Under the pieces are notes generated by a model. It ran no database searches and was not told the origin of the DNA. It saw only the letters and a program-made list of their open reading frames with translations. This document shows positions 22,665 to 33,700 of a DNA stretch of 64,000 nt, piece by piece. The stretch covers positions 334,175-398,174 of the forward strand of contig VIIQ02000082.1 in NCBI GenBank assembly GCA_007449985.2. Reading direction: 5' to 3'. The translations under genes were made by a program, and so were the position numbers. Position 1 is the first letter of the stretch. The number at the start of each line of letters is the position of its first letter. This DNA is from Desmodesmus armatus (Eukaryota > Chlorophyta > Chlorophyceae > Sphaeropleales > Scenedesmaceae).

Positions 22665-23735
22665 ATGTCGTCCTTGTTGCGTAAGAGGAGTCGTGCATCA
22701 AGTCAGGATGGCAATTTCCGCATCAAGACAGCAGCAGGGGACCCCATCCCAGCCAAGTCGCTGCTTGTGCGCACCTTCAGCACATGTGCAGAGCAGCTGC
22801 CGGCTGGTGCAGAGGAGTGGGACGTCAGCGGCTTCCTGTACGACAGTGAACCCTTCAGCAGGGAGGCAGTCAATGCCTGGCTCAACTGCGGCTACTGCAT
22901 GGTGTATGGCATGGCCGAGCTTGATGCAGAAGACCAGGCACTGCTCAGCACAGCCAGGGGCCTGCACCACGTGTTGGTCTTCGCACACGCAGTTGACTCT
23001 CCTGAAGGCCTGCTGAATGCTGCCTGCAGCAAGCTGCAGGAGCTCACGATTCAAGTGCAGCTGCCAGAGGGCACATCTGAACTGCGCGTCTGCCCAGCAC
23101 ATGACTGTGTATACAGGTTTCTTTTGGATGTTGATGGAAAGCAGCAGCTGGTTATCAACACACTTGCTGAGTGCACGCTGATGGCCCGTGCTTTGACACC
23201 AGAACAGGTGCAGGATATCAAGCAGCAGGTGGCGCTGCAGACGGCTGCGCTGTTGCAAGTCGCACATGCATTGAAGCTGCAGCCTTTGCTTGATGTCGTG
23301 CACCGGTTTATCAGGCTCAGCACATGGTCAGATATGAACCTCTTGACCAACCTGGATGCGGTGTTCACAGATGCAGTGCTGGAAGCAGCCCTGGGCAGCA
23401 GCACTGTTAGGAAGGAGACCTACATCAGCAGTGTGCTGACACAGCCATGCACCCTGGTACACAGCGCACTGAGCTCACAGGGTCTGTTCAAGCCAGTCGG
23501 GGAGTTTGAAATAGATAGTGTCACTGGTAGGGTGGATGTCGAGGCTCAATTGTTGCGCGATTTCCTTGGCGCCAAGGCTGGGCAAACAGTGTGGCTCACA
23601 CTGGATCTTTTTGAGGACGATGGCTTAGGTTTTGGGCTGGGCCTGCCAGATGAACCTAAGACCTATCTGCCTGCTCGCCTGCTGTTGGGTAACAGCATCG
23701 GTGACGACTTTGCGCAGCTGGCACTGAATATTTGA
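22665..23735 (+). CDS. BTB/POZ-like domain protein, single exon (copy 2)
   Basis: An uninterrupted frame of 357 codons (356 residues) is clearly paralogous to the minus-strand gene at 6520-7584. Shared blocks include FRIKTAAGDPIP, LPAGAEEWDVSGF, GLHHVL.FAHAV and VLEAALGSSTV near residue 245, and the C-terminal RLLLGNSIG. I chose the ATG at 22665 (MSSLLRKRS) by comparison with copy 1; an in-frame ATG at 22617 would add 16 residues. The N-terminal part resembles a BTB/POZ domain and the remainder is unrecognised. Both copies lack introns and sit in head-to-head pairs with unrelated intron-rich genes, consistent with a lineage-specific, perhaps retrocopied family; this is inference. Confidence 0.78.
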   Translation: MSSLLRKRSRASSQDGNFRIKTAAGDPIPAKSLLVRTFSTCAEQLPAGAEEWDVSGFLYDSEPFSREAVNAWLNCGYCMVYGMAELDAEDQALLSTARGLHHVLVFAHAVDSPEGLLNAACSKLQELTIQVQLPEGTSELRVCPAHDCVYRFLLDVDGKQQLVINTLAECTLMARALTPEQVQDIKQQVALQTAALLQVAHALKLQPLLDVVHRFIRLSTWSDMNLLTNLDAVFTDAVLEAALGSSTVRKETYISSVLTQPCTLVHSALSSQGLFKPVGEFEIDSVTGRVDVEAQLLRDFLGAKAGQTVWLTLDLFEDDGLGFGLGLPDEPKTYLPARLLLGNSIGDDFAQLALNI

Positions 23736-25851
23736 TGTTGTGGTTGTTAAAATTGGTGGCGGGTGGTTGACTGGAACTATCCCTCATCGGTGTGTTGATG
23801 ATCATTGTGCAAGCAGGTGACCATGGGCTAGCCAGTCATGTTGTGCACGTCGTGGCTGAGTTGCCCCGTGTTAGCTTTCAAATGACAAGCTTGTCACTGT
23901 CCATGATTGCACAATTGCATGAGCATAGCTTAGGCAGTGGCATGGGACAATGAAGTGGGTGGTTTGCTGATGACCGGGAGTATCTGACCCTGGATTTGAC
24001 TGTCCCCAGCACTGTGACTTCAACCACAGCCTCTCGTCGGTGTACTGCAATAGTGTGTACCGTACATGTGGTACAAGGTGATGTACACCCTTGCACTTGT
24101 ACATTTGTGTGTTTTTGTGGACGTGCTGGGCAGCATTGATTCTGCATGCAGCGTTGAATTACCATGACGGAAATCATTGGATGCATGGTGTGCAGTTCAC
24201 AGTACCGCTTCTGGTACCATCTGTATCATGACTTACTGCTGTGCGCAGTGCTGACTTATATCAAGGATGTATGCAGTTCCCGGCAATACCTGCAGCTAGC
24301 CCAACTGGGACACATACATCACATGCCTGGTCGCATGCTGGTTTTCAGCACTGTGTGAGTGTATCAGGGTGCTGGAATGACTTGAGCTGGCACCACTTTG
24401 CACGCTTGCTGCAGAGACTGAGCAATGGAACAGCAGCCTGCACTGAGGTTGCGCATATGTTTGCTGTGTCCTTAATTTTGCTGTGATCGCTGGGTCATGT
24501 TGAACTTGACTGAGAGGCTGGCAGGCCGACACGTGCTGTTAGTGGTGGCTTGCCATGGGGCAGCAAAGCTGCATGCTGTAGTTACGGCTGAATGCGTGCT
24601 CACTGATATGGTGTGTTGTTGGGTGCTGCACGCATGCCCTGTAAATCAACCTGGTGACTCCAGCCCCTGTCACAGTTGCCAACTTGCAGAGCTATGTGCA
24701 ACACACAACCCATCAACCACTCAGCACTGCGAGTGGTCGGCCCGGATGTGGTCAGAAGCATGACACCCCTTGCCAAGCAGGTGATGTGCCCAGCATGAAA
24801 CCACGGAGTGGCTGTTGCAACAGCATAATTCACACCGCAGCCATCAGGCCGGCTTCTCACACACACCTCATGATATGTACATGCTGGTTGCAATTCATGG
24901 GTCAACACACAACGCATCAGTTCACTTTGGCAGTGACTGTCACTTGCTTGTGACAGATATACAGCGCCATTTGTGTTTGTGATACACACACAGCTGTAGT
25001 CTCCCTAAGCAATGCGCACAAGCACACACCAATCAATCAACCTGCACACGCAGCAACAGCCGACATTGCCCCTCACACTGAAGCTGCAAGGCAATGCATC
25101 ATGTGGCACCATACTGGCAGCCACTAGCTGGATGCTTTGTCCGTTGGTTAGCACGCTCAGTAGACGTGGTTGTGTATACGCTCGTACGCAAGAAACACCA
25201 TTGTACTGCACTTTGCCAGGATGTAGTGCGCAGTACAAGACTAAAAAGAGAGTAGAAAGCACCCCTGTTGACAGCCAGGAAGCTGCCCTCGCTCACAGCA
25301 CACCCCACCCTCATCAGTTCACCAGCAGCAAGTGCTCTACGTCCGACCAACACTCCACCAACCTGCGGCACCCTGCATGCTACACAACCAACAACTTCAA
25401 CCGCCGGTGCTTGGCACCAGCACAGGCGATGACGTGCCTAGCACAATCAACAGCACGCCAACACCAAGCATAACTTAGTGTCGAACCCACACCCCACATG
25501 TTCTGATGCAACCTCTCACCACCTCGGGTGACACAGCACCCGGTGCTATGTCTGCCCCCACCCCCACACAGGACAAAGGGTCCCTCCGGCCTGCAAACCA
25601 GGCCCAACATGCCACTCACGCTCTTCTCATGCCGGTATTAAGACTGTGATCAACTGGCAACCTCTCCGCCTGTGTAACAGCGTTGCATAAATACAACTCA
25701 AGGGAACACCTCAACTGTCAGTGCCTAACACAAAACATTGCTTGCCTTGCTTGCATTGCTTGCTTGCTTGTCACATTGCTTACATGCGACTCGCATGCGT
25801 TCCATATGTTCAACACACACAAGCGATGTGTCAGCACACATAGGGCCTCCT
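23736..25851. other. Intergenic DNA, no gene recognised
   Basis: About 2.1 kb between BTB-like copy 2 and the kinase gene. It holds 3' flanks of both. Frames such as 25012-25473 are Thr/His/Gln-rich with no recognisable motif and are overlapped by equally long frames on the other strand. Confidence 0.5.
25780..25784 (-). promoter_or_regulatory. Candidate poly(A) signal TGTAA for the kinase gene
   Basis: On the minus strand TGTAA lies about 68 bp after the kinase stop codon, the expected place for a green-algal poly(A) signal. Confidence 0.45.
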
Positions 25852-28810
25852 TCACCATCTACCAGCAGGAGACTCTGTCCGCTCTGCAGCAGCACCAAAC
25901 CGCTCCTGCTCCTGCTCCGCCATCAAACTGTACCCATGGCCCCCGTTCCCGCCCTCATAGCTGCTATAGCCACCCGTGCTGCTGCTGCTGCTCGCTGCCT
26001 CTGCTGCACCCTCCTCTAGCTGCTGCACCCTCAGATCCTCATACCGCTGTTGGTCTCGAACAACCTCTGCCTCTAGGCTGCCCCATGGAATGGTTGCGAA
26101 GAAGGGATGGCGCTGGATCTGGTGCACGCCTGCGCTGCCCAGCCGCTGCTGCGGGTCGAGCACCAGTAAGCTGCGGATGAGGTCCTCTGCATCGGGGTGG
26201 AGCTGCAGTAGGGGAGCAGAGCAGGACGAAAGCAGCGAGGTCAGTCGTCACAGCACAGCACAGCACAGCACATCGCGCATGCGTGAAGCACGGCATCATG
26301 CGCCTTGTGGGCAAGTAGCCCATGTTGGTGAGCGAGTTGCTTGGGTTGCCAGTGTGTTGGCCTGATGGAACCCCGCAAAACAATGGCAGCCAGAATCGCG
26401 GCTGGATTGTATCGCGTGCAGTTGGGATGCCGCAACTGCAGGCACGTTCAGTGGTTCTGGTGCAGTACGGCCCACTTGCCAAGGGGGCTTTACTGCACCA
26501 GAACCACTGAACGTGCCTGCAGCTGCGGCATCCAAACAAAGCAAGCCAATACTAATACCCTGAATGCATACTTCACACAGCTGATGCATGGAATCGTGCA
26601 CTACTTGCAGGCTCCGTGCAGACAGTGCAAGCAGGCAGTGCTCACCATGCCCTCTGGCGGCCACACCACATCAGCAGCTTTGATCTGCTCCATCATCACA
26701 TCTGCATCAGTGCCATCCCAGGGCGCCAGCCCTAGCAGCAGCTCATACATCATCACACCCAGGCCCCACCAATCTGCTGCTGGGCTGTAAGCAGCACACC
26801 CAAACTGCACAACCTCTGGCGCAACGTACTCCAATGTGCCCCAGAAGCTCGCACCCGGACCAGCGCCGACTGCAGGACAGCAGTAAGGTCAGCACAACGC
26901 ACAGCACAGCGGACAGCGGACAGCGCAAGCACAGCACAGAGGTGAGAGAAGTCAGCACAGATGGCTGCAAGACACAGTTGTGCTGGGTCATGTCCTTCTG
27001 GCTCGCATGTACGCATGCGTGAGATCATGTATGACGCTGGGTCAGCACAGTCCTGCAGAAGTGACTGCGCCCTGCAGGAGGCCAGTGACTGGTGTTGTGG
27101 CAGACTAAGCAAATCAACAGGGTGTGTTCCACAACTGTACATAGAGTAATGCATGGGTGCCCGCCCTGCAGCAGCACGTCGGCAGCACGCAGCATGGCAA
27201 GTGCCATCAAACGCACCTGACTCAAGCTCCCGTATGTGCTCGATCTCTGTCTGCGTGTGCACAAGATCCATGTCGCACAGCATGATGTGGCCGCAGTCCT
27301 GCAGCAGCACGTTTTCTGGCTTCAGGTCCACATATACCACCCCGTTGTCATGAAGGTGGCTCAGCACAGCCACCAACTCTGCTGCATAGCGCCGGACCTG
27401 CATAGCAGCAAGTTAAGGAGTAGCGGTGCATTGCACTTTGTCAAGAAATGGGAAGGGACTCGTATGTCACAGTGCACACCTGCAAGTGTCAACTGTCTAC
27501 CAGCAGGGGGTCGTTGGCGGAGTAGATACACATGAGCAACGTTGTATCCTGCTGCTGCTGCTGCTGCGGCGGCGGCGGCTATTGACTATGTATGGTGCAC
27601 AAAAACAGACCGTCGTCAGCTGCTGGGCCAGTTGCTGGACCCTCAAGACAGCAAAGCGCTCCCATTCGTACGTTGTGACGACATGTCACCCACGTTTTTC
27701 AAGTGATGTCATGCATGGCTGCAATGCCACCCCTTGCGCACCTGGTCTACTGGCAACGTGCCACCCTGCTGCAGCCTCTCATGCCACAGCGTGCCTCTGC
27801 TGCACAACTGCAGCACCACAGACAATACAGAGACAGACACCAAGCATACACGTGGTATGTCAGCACAGCGGCGGTCAAACATGACAGTGTGTAGTGTCTG
27901 CAGCTCTTTTCCACATGCTGATGCTGGGCGTGCAGTCGTTGGGCAAGCTCCTGCAGTTGCTGGCAGCCTCAGCAGTGGCAGGCCTATGAACTGCAGAATG
28001 CTCAGCACTGTGCTGCAAGCAGACCAAGCAAGTTGGACAAAAACACCCTCTGCTCACCGTCATCTCCAGGCAGATCTCGTCCCCTGTTGTGTACACCTGG
28101 TGCAGCTTCGGCAGCAGCGGGTGGTGCAGGGACTGCAGCACTGTGATCTCTGTTGCGATGCGCTGCAGCAGCAATGAAGGCAGAGGGGCAAAAGCAAGGA
28201 CAAAGCTCTTGTGGCAACATGCGTATGTGCGATGTTGCTGAGTGCTGCCTGCTTCAGGGAATGCTGTATATAGCTGCCACCGAAAGCTTGGCATGCAGGA
28301 GGTCTCAGCTGCACACAATGTTGCATCCCCTCCTGCCGCTGTCAATCTGGAGCACTCACGGTCCACTGCTGTGCCTGTCACATACTGGGTTCGCTGCAGT
28401 AGTCAGTGCTGCTGGCCACCAACCTTTGCAATGTTGACCCGCTGCTCGTGTGTGCTCCAATCCACACGCTTCACTGCCAGGTTGCGTCCAGGCTGGTGCG
28501 CTACTGACACCTCATGGACACTGCACACACCAGCACAGACAACCTGCTGCATCAGGGCCGGTTCTGTGAGGGCTGAATAGAGCATATGAGGGATCAGGAT
28601 ACAGTGTCGCACACCTGCCAGTGTTGCCATCCCCAATTTGGCGCACAAAGCCAGACTTTGGGGGTGGCGAGATACCCAGCGAGACAGCCTGGTTGTTGCT
28701 GTCTCCTGCGTGAGCTGATGTGAGAGACGGCCTACACGTTGAGCCAAGTCATCCACGCGGGAGCCTAGCTTGTCCACACCAGAGCCCAGCCCCTTGTCTG
28801 GCCGAAGCAT
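25852..28810 (-). CDS. AGC-type Ser/Thr protein kinase with DMD motif
   Basis: Proposed exons on the minus strand: 28810-28736, 28688-28615, 28520-28424, 28162-28058, 27807-27742, 27397-27217, 26869-26646, 26202-25852; 1173 nt, 390 residues, phases consistent. Kinase landmarks in order: Gly-loop IGDGNTGSV (43-51), ATP-binding Lys in LAVKRV, helix-C Glu in IATEITVL, catalytic loop YVDLKPENVLL, metal motif DMD in LCDMDLV, activation segment FWGTLEYVAPE, DWWGLGVMMYELLLG, then DPQQRLGS and HPFF, the start of an AGC tail. Plant AGCVIII kinases (phototropin and PINOID type) carry DFD instead of DFG, so DMD suggests that group. The catalytic-loop Arg is Val (YVD), so regulation by activation-loop phosphorylation is doubtful. 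No FxxF hydrophobic motif ends the tail. The first exon and the 47-bp first intron are the least certain parts. Confidence 0.85.
26425..26533. repeat. 43-bp near-perfect inverted repeat (hairpin) in a kinase intron
   Basis: Left arm 26425-26467 and right arm 26491-26533 are reverse complements with a single mismatch, separated by a 23-nt loop. The element lies in the intron between kinase exons 26869-26646 and 26202-25852, so it is transcribed with the kinase. It has the size and symmetry of a Chlamydomonas-type microRNA precursor, but could be a miniature inverted-repeat transposon or a recent inverted duplication. Confidence 0.8.
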
Positions 28811-30704
28811 GTTTGCTGCTGCTGTTCTCTGCTGTGAATGGGTGTGATCGCAGCACCCAGCGCGATGAATGTCACAGCTTCGGAAGTAAAGTTGCACCGT
28901 ATTTTCACAGGTGTCGGGGCTCGACAGGCAGTCTGTGCTCGGAATTGCCGAGTGACAGCAATCTACCACTGGCGCGCTTCACGCTACTGCAACAATCAAC
29001 GCTGAAAGCGCATGGAGAGCTCGTAACGATTGCTTTGGCTGGTTGTGTTTTAGTGCTGAAGGCAACAAATTCAAAACGGCAACAGCTAAGCCAGTTGGCA
29101 ATGACAGCCTCAGTGCCTTCTTGCACTGCAAAGCAGTGCATGGGTGCATTTTCGTCCAACTCGACGATGTGGTGCATTCAATTCAAAGACAATCACACGC
29201 GTCAGCCAGCATTTACTATGCTACCCTGGCCTGGCAACACCTGCTGGCAGCGGGTGTCTGCAACATCATGGTCGGTGACCCACCACTGTTGTGGCAAGGT
29301 TGCAGTGTGGAGTGTGCCACATTTTGTGGCAGTTTTGCAATGTGGAGTGCACTAGCCATGCCAGTTGGAAGTCTGTGGCCCCTTTTGCGTTGCTTGCTGC
29401 GCCTTGCATGACCCCTGTTTCGGTCAAAACATCTACCGGTATCGAGAGTCTTGTTGTCCTGCTGGGCATGGTGTGACTCACAGGCTGGTTGTGAGGGACT
29501 TGGGACTTGTGCTGGGAATATCCACGCATTGACGTTTTTGGCACATCTAGCAGCTGCTGACAGGTTTGAGCAGAGGTGGCTGTTGCCAATTGAGCTTTAG
29601 TGCCAGGTAGTGCCATGCCTTCATGCGTGCTAGTTTGTTGTCTGGAGGCTCGATACAGCCCTTGAGGGTAGGTTCACCACCTTGGCATGGATCCATGTGT
29701 AACAGGCTGCAGCGAACAAACATCAGGGTTTTGATTTGAGGATGTTGCTTGCTAGCATAGCCCAGCTGGGATTGACAATCTTGAGCCATGCAGGAGCTGA
29801 CACAGCACTGACTCAACTTGAGTAAGTCAAGGTTTCACGCTGCCACCCCCCCCCCCACACACACACACACAGCACATGTAGCTAAGCAGTGACTGCGGCT
29901 GCTTTAGCTTGAGGCAGGTCACACAGCGTCCTGAGCGTGATAATCACAACACGCACCACCAAACGTGTCCATCTCATAAGGCGCATATGGCTCAAAGGCT
30001 TGGCCGACAAAGAGCAACCAACAGGCAATCCTGCACTATCACGTACCGCACAACATGACCAGTCCAAATCCTTATGGAACCAGGGCCGATGCCACAGTGC
30101 TAGCAAGATGCAGGTCATCATGATGCTGACTCAAGCAGCAAGACAGTCAGGTCATGTCCAGAGCTCACAAGCAATCACCATAGGAAATAACTTTGATGCA
30201 GCGGCAACCAGCAGGACATACAGGAGGCATGTACTAGGATGAATAAATTGCAAGCATGCGCATGCCGTTGTGGCACACCTAGCACAAGCGCGCACACAAA
30301 CAACCATGGTGGTCACCTGGAAGACTGCCGCTTATACCACACCCCAAGTCGATTGACACCAGAGGATCAGCTGCATTGTGCATGCAGCTGTAAAGGATGA
30401 AGAGCAGTGCAGTGTTCAAGCACAGCTTTTCGGCAATGTGACTGCTGTCAACATCAGGCGCCAGTGTCATCTAGCACAACCTTGGGCTGGTGCTGATAGG
30501 CAGCACTAGTCAACAGCACCGAGCAGCCTGCACAAGCCACACCCTGCACCCTTTCAAAACACTCAATGGCTCCTTGACAGCACAGCTCTGTCGCGGCCTC
30601 CCAATTGCCTGGCTCAGCCAGGCTGGCTCCCGTGCTCCCCAATGGTTGCAACCTCCCACTTTTCAGTGCTCCCAGGTGGGGCGACCTCCTCCACCCGTAG
30701 CACC
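28811..30704. other. Kinase 5' flank and 3' flank of the RGG protein gene
   Basis: About 1.9 kb without a recognisable gene. The part next to 28810 should hold the kinase promoter and 5' untranslated region. The part next to 30705 should hold the 3' end of the next minus-strand gene. A C run followed by a short CA run lies at about 29846-29871. Confidence 0.45.
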
Positions 30705-33700
30705 TCACAGCATGTTGACATCCTCATCCTGCCCCAAATCTGCACCACTCTCAACATGCACACGGCCCCCCATGACCAGCAACTCATGCAGGGGGTCATC
30801 CAACCCCCCAAGTGCGTCGTCCCCTTGGCCCTCCAGCTGCAACGGCCCTTCGGCTGGCACAGGCATCAGCTCACCCCCGTCTGCCACCTGCGTCACCCAG
30901 CCCTTCCGTGGCCCTTGCTGCTGCTGCCTGCCTGCAAGCTGCTGCTGCAGCTGCACCGTGCTCGGAGATAGCAGCCCCTGCTGCTGCTCTGGCGGCATCT
31001 GCAACCCTGGTAGTGCGGACTCCGCAGCAGCAGCAGAACCCCCGCCCAAGAGCTCAGCTGCTGCCGTATCCAGCGCATCCGGCAGCAGCAACCCAGCAGC
31101 AAACCACGACGGCATGGACTTGAGGCCGCTGCAGCTACCAGGGGTCTGGCCCCCTCCTGTGGACTTTTCCGGCCCACTGGCACCTGGATCGATCTTGATG
31201 CTGCGCCCAGCACCCCTGCCCGACCGGCCCCCGCGGCTACCTCTACCACCCCTACTGCCGCGGCCGCCAGGAGCTTTCACAGCAGCAGTACCAACCGCAG
31301 TGCCAGCTGCCTGCTGCGCTGCATCGCTGCTGCTGTGCACGAGGGGGCTGCTCCTCGCAGCAAAGCCTCCCCTGCCCCTGCCTGCACCCCTGCGGCCCCC
31401 TCTGCTGCTGGTCGTGCCAACCGTGAAGACAGGTGGTGTGCCGGAGCTGCCAGCCGCTGCTGCAGCAGCCACAGCATCCGCTGTCGCTGATGTGACCCCC
31501 GTTCCCACGCCCGCAGCTGCCGGCAGGCTGTCTGAGGATACTGTAGGGCTGCCAGTGCTGCTGGTGCGGCCCCTGCCCCTGCCACGGCCCCTGCCTCTCC
31601 CCCTTGCATGCACGGCTTCAGCAACGACCCCTGTTGGGACACCTCCTGCTGCTGCTTTGAAGCCTGTCGAGCTGCTGACGGTTGTGTCCGCTGCTGCTGC
31701 TGCTGCTGCTGCTGCAGCAATCGTGACAGGACAAGTACCACCAGCTGCAGTAGCAGCGTCCACAGGGCCTGCGAGCACAGCAGCAGCATCTGCGGCAAGC
31801 CGCCCCCTGCCCCTCCCTCTGCCACCCCAGCGTCCCCTGCCACCTCTCGTGCCCCTACCCCCCCGCCGGCCCCTTCCCCTGCCCGAGCTGTACCCAGCTT
31901 CTGCATCACTGCCGTCTGACTGTGTCTCCTCGTCTGAGGGTGTGTCAGAGGCTGGCCCTTCTGCTGCGTGCACATCGCTGCCACCCACAGGACCAAGCTC
32001 GTCCCCACTATCTGCTTCCATGTCGGTATCTTCTGCTTCTGAGAAGTTACCGGCTTCTAACTGCACATAAGAAGGCCGCCTGCCACGCCCTGGGCGTGCG
32101 ACTGCTGCTACTGCAGCACCAGCCGCACCTGCAGGCCGTTGCTTGCAGCTGCCGCTGCTGCCGCGTGCCGCGGCTGCAGTCCCTGCCGCTGCAGGCTTGC
32201 TACCCATGCCGTAGCAGCCCGGGGTGGACAGGTCCAGGACTGGCCGCTGCTGTAGGCTTGCAGGTAGCTGCATGCGCTGCTGCTGCTGCTGTGCCGCAGT
32301 CTGTATGCCGTCCTGCATGTGTAGCCAGCTGCTGGCTGCCCCTCCTACCAGCCGCCTGCGCACATAGCTGGGTCTGCTGCGCACTGGGCAGCGTCCGCCT
32401 GTCCGTCAGAGCATGTTTGCATTGCTGCCTGCTGCTGCTGCTGCTCAGGGAGCTGACCCAGGCTGCCTGCTGCTGCTCCTGTTGCATGTTCAGCAGGCTG
32501 GTGTCGCTGCTGCTCGTCTGGAACTTGCGTGCGCTGCTGCATGAGCTGTGGTTGCTGCTGCTCCAGTGCTGCTTGCCACTGCATCGGCTGCATCCCCGCT
32601 AGCATGGACGCACCTGGCCCCCCGCCAGCACAAATGCCTGCTGCATGGCTGCCGGAAACACGCTGCCACCACACCAGCTGCCAGTACCTGACCGCACGTG
32701 CTGCTGCTGCTGACTGCTGCTGGTGCGTTTGTCGTAGGGCTTGCGGCAGGAGAACTCTGTGTTGTGGCTGGGCTTGCGCGGGTCATACTCGTCATCCGAG
32801 TCGCCTTTGCGCTTCCTGCCCCCGCGCTTGCTGCCGCCGCCGCTGCTGGTCGGCCCCGCCGCTGCGCCCACACTCGCATTCGCCGCCATCAGTGCCCTAG
32901 TGTACATCCCCAGCAGCTGAACGCTGCTGGCACTTGCTGCTGCAGCGAGGTTTGCTCCTGCCTCGCGCGGATCTGCTGCACCCCCGGCAGCTGCTGCACT
33001 ACCACCTAAGAGGCCCGGTAGCATCGCCGCAACGCCTGGCGCGTGCTGCCCACCGAATGCTGCTGTAACTGCAGCCGTGAGTGCTGCCTGCAGCGCTGCG
33101 GGAGCCAGGAGGGGGTCGCTGCTGCTGCCAGGGGGCAGGTTGACTGGGGACCCGGCCAGGGAGGAGCGCCTGCTGCTGTTGACGCTGCCATGGTGGCTGT
33201 TGGACTGCTGGCTGGACTGGCGGTGCAGGCGCTGCATGACTGCGGGCGCGATGCCGCCTGCTGCTGGGTGGCCGTCCTGCCGCAGCCTGCTGGTGCCCCT
33301 CTGCAGTGCAGGGTGAGAGCAGTGAGGATGGCGTAAGCGTCGTGCAGTATATGTGCAGTATACGTATAGCATGAGCAAGCAACTCCTGAGAGGACAACCT
33401 CATCCACCACATTTCCTGAACAGCCCTGCATGATTGGACACTGTTGATAAACCTGCAAACAACACGGGGTGACGAGGCTGAGCCCTCATGCATGCTGCTT
33501 TTTAGACCTGGACACACCCGCACCTGTACCTGTTCATCTAGTCTCCTGCAACTAGTATCTAGGCTGTTCAAACGTATGATTCCATGGTGTATCGTGAGCA
33601 GGTATAGCAGAGGGGCTGTCAAACCAGGCAGCTGGTTGTCGCCCTCACCTGCGCTGGCAGCCCTGATGGGGGTGGGCTGGCACTGGCTGCCCGTTGCCCC

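Noticed and set aside
28403..28810. Continuous minus-strand frame reading LCAKLGMATLAG at the kinase Gly-loop
   Set aside because: The alternative frame gives IGDGNTGSVHEV, a proper glycine loop, and joins the next exon in phase, so the continuous frame is a shadow of exon 2.
30490..32070. 526-codon plus-strand open frame, Pro/Ala/Leu-rich
   Set aside because: It lies antisense to the RGG-protein exon. Its Pro/Leu richness is what the complement of RGG and Gly/Ala codons produces, and the minus-strand frame is longer and has exon-exon continuity.
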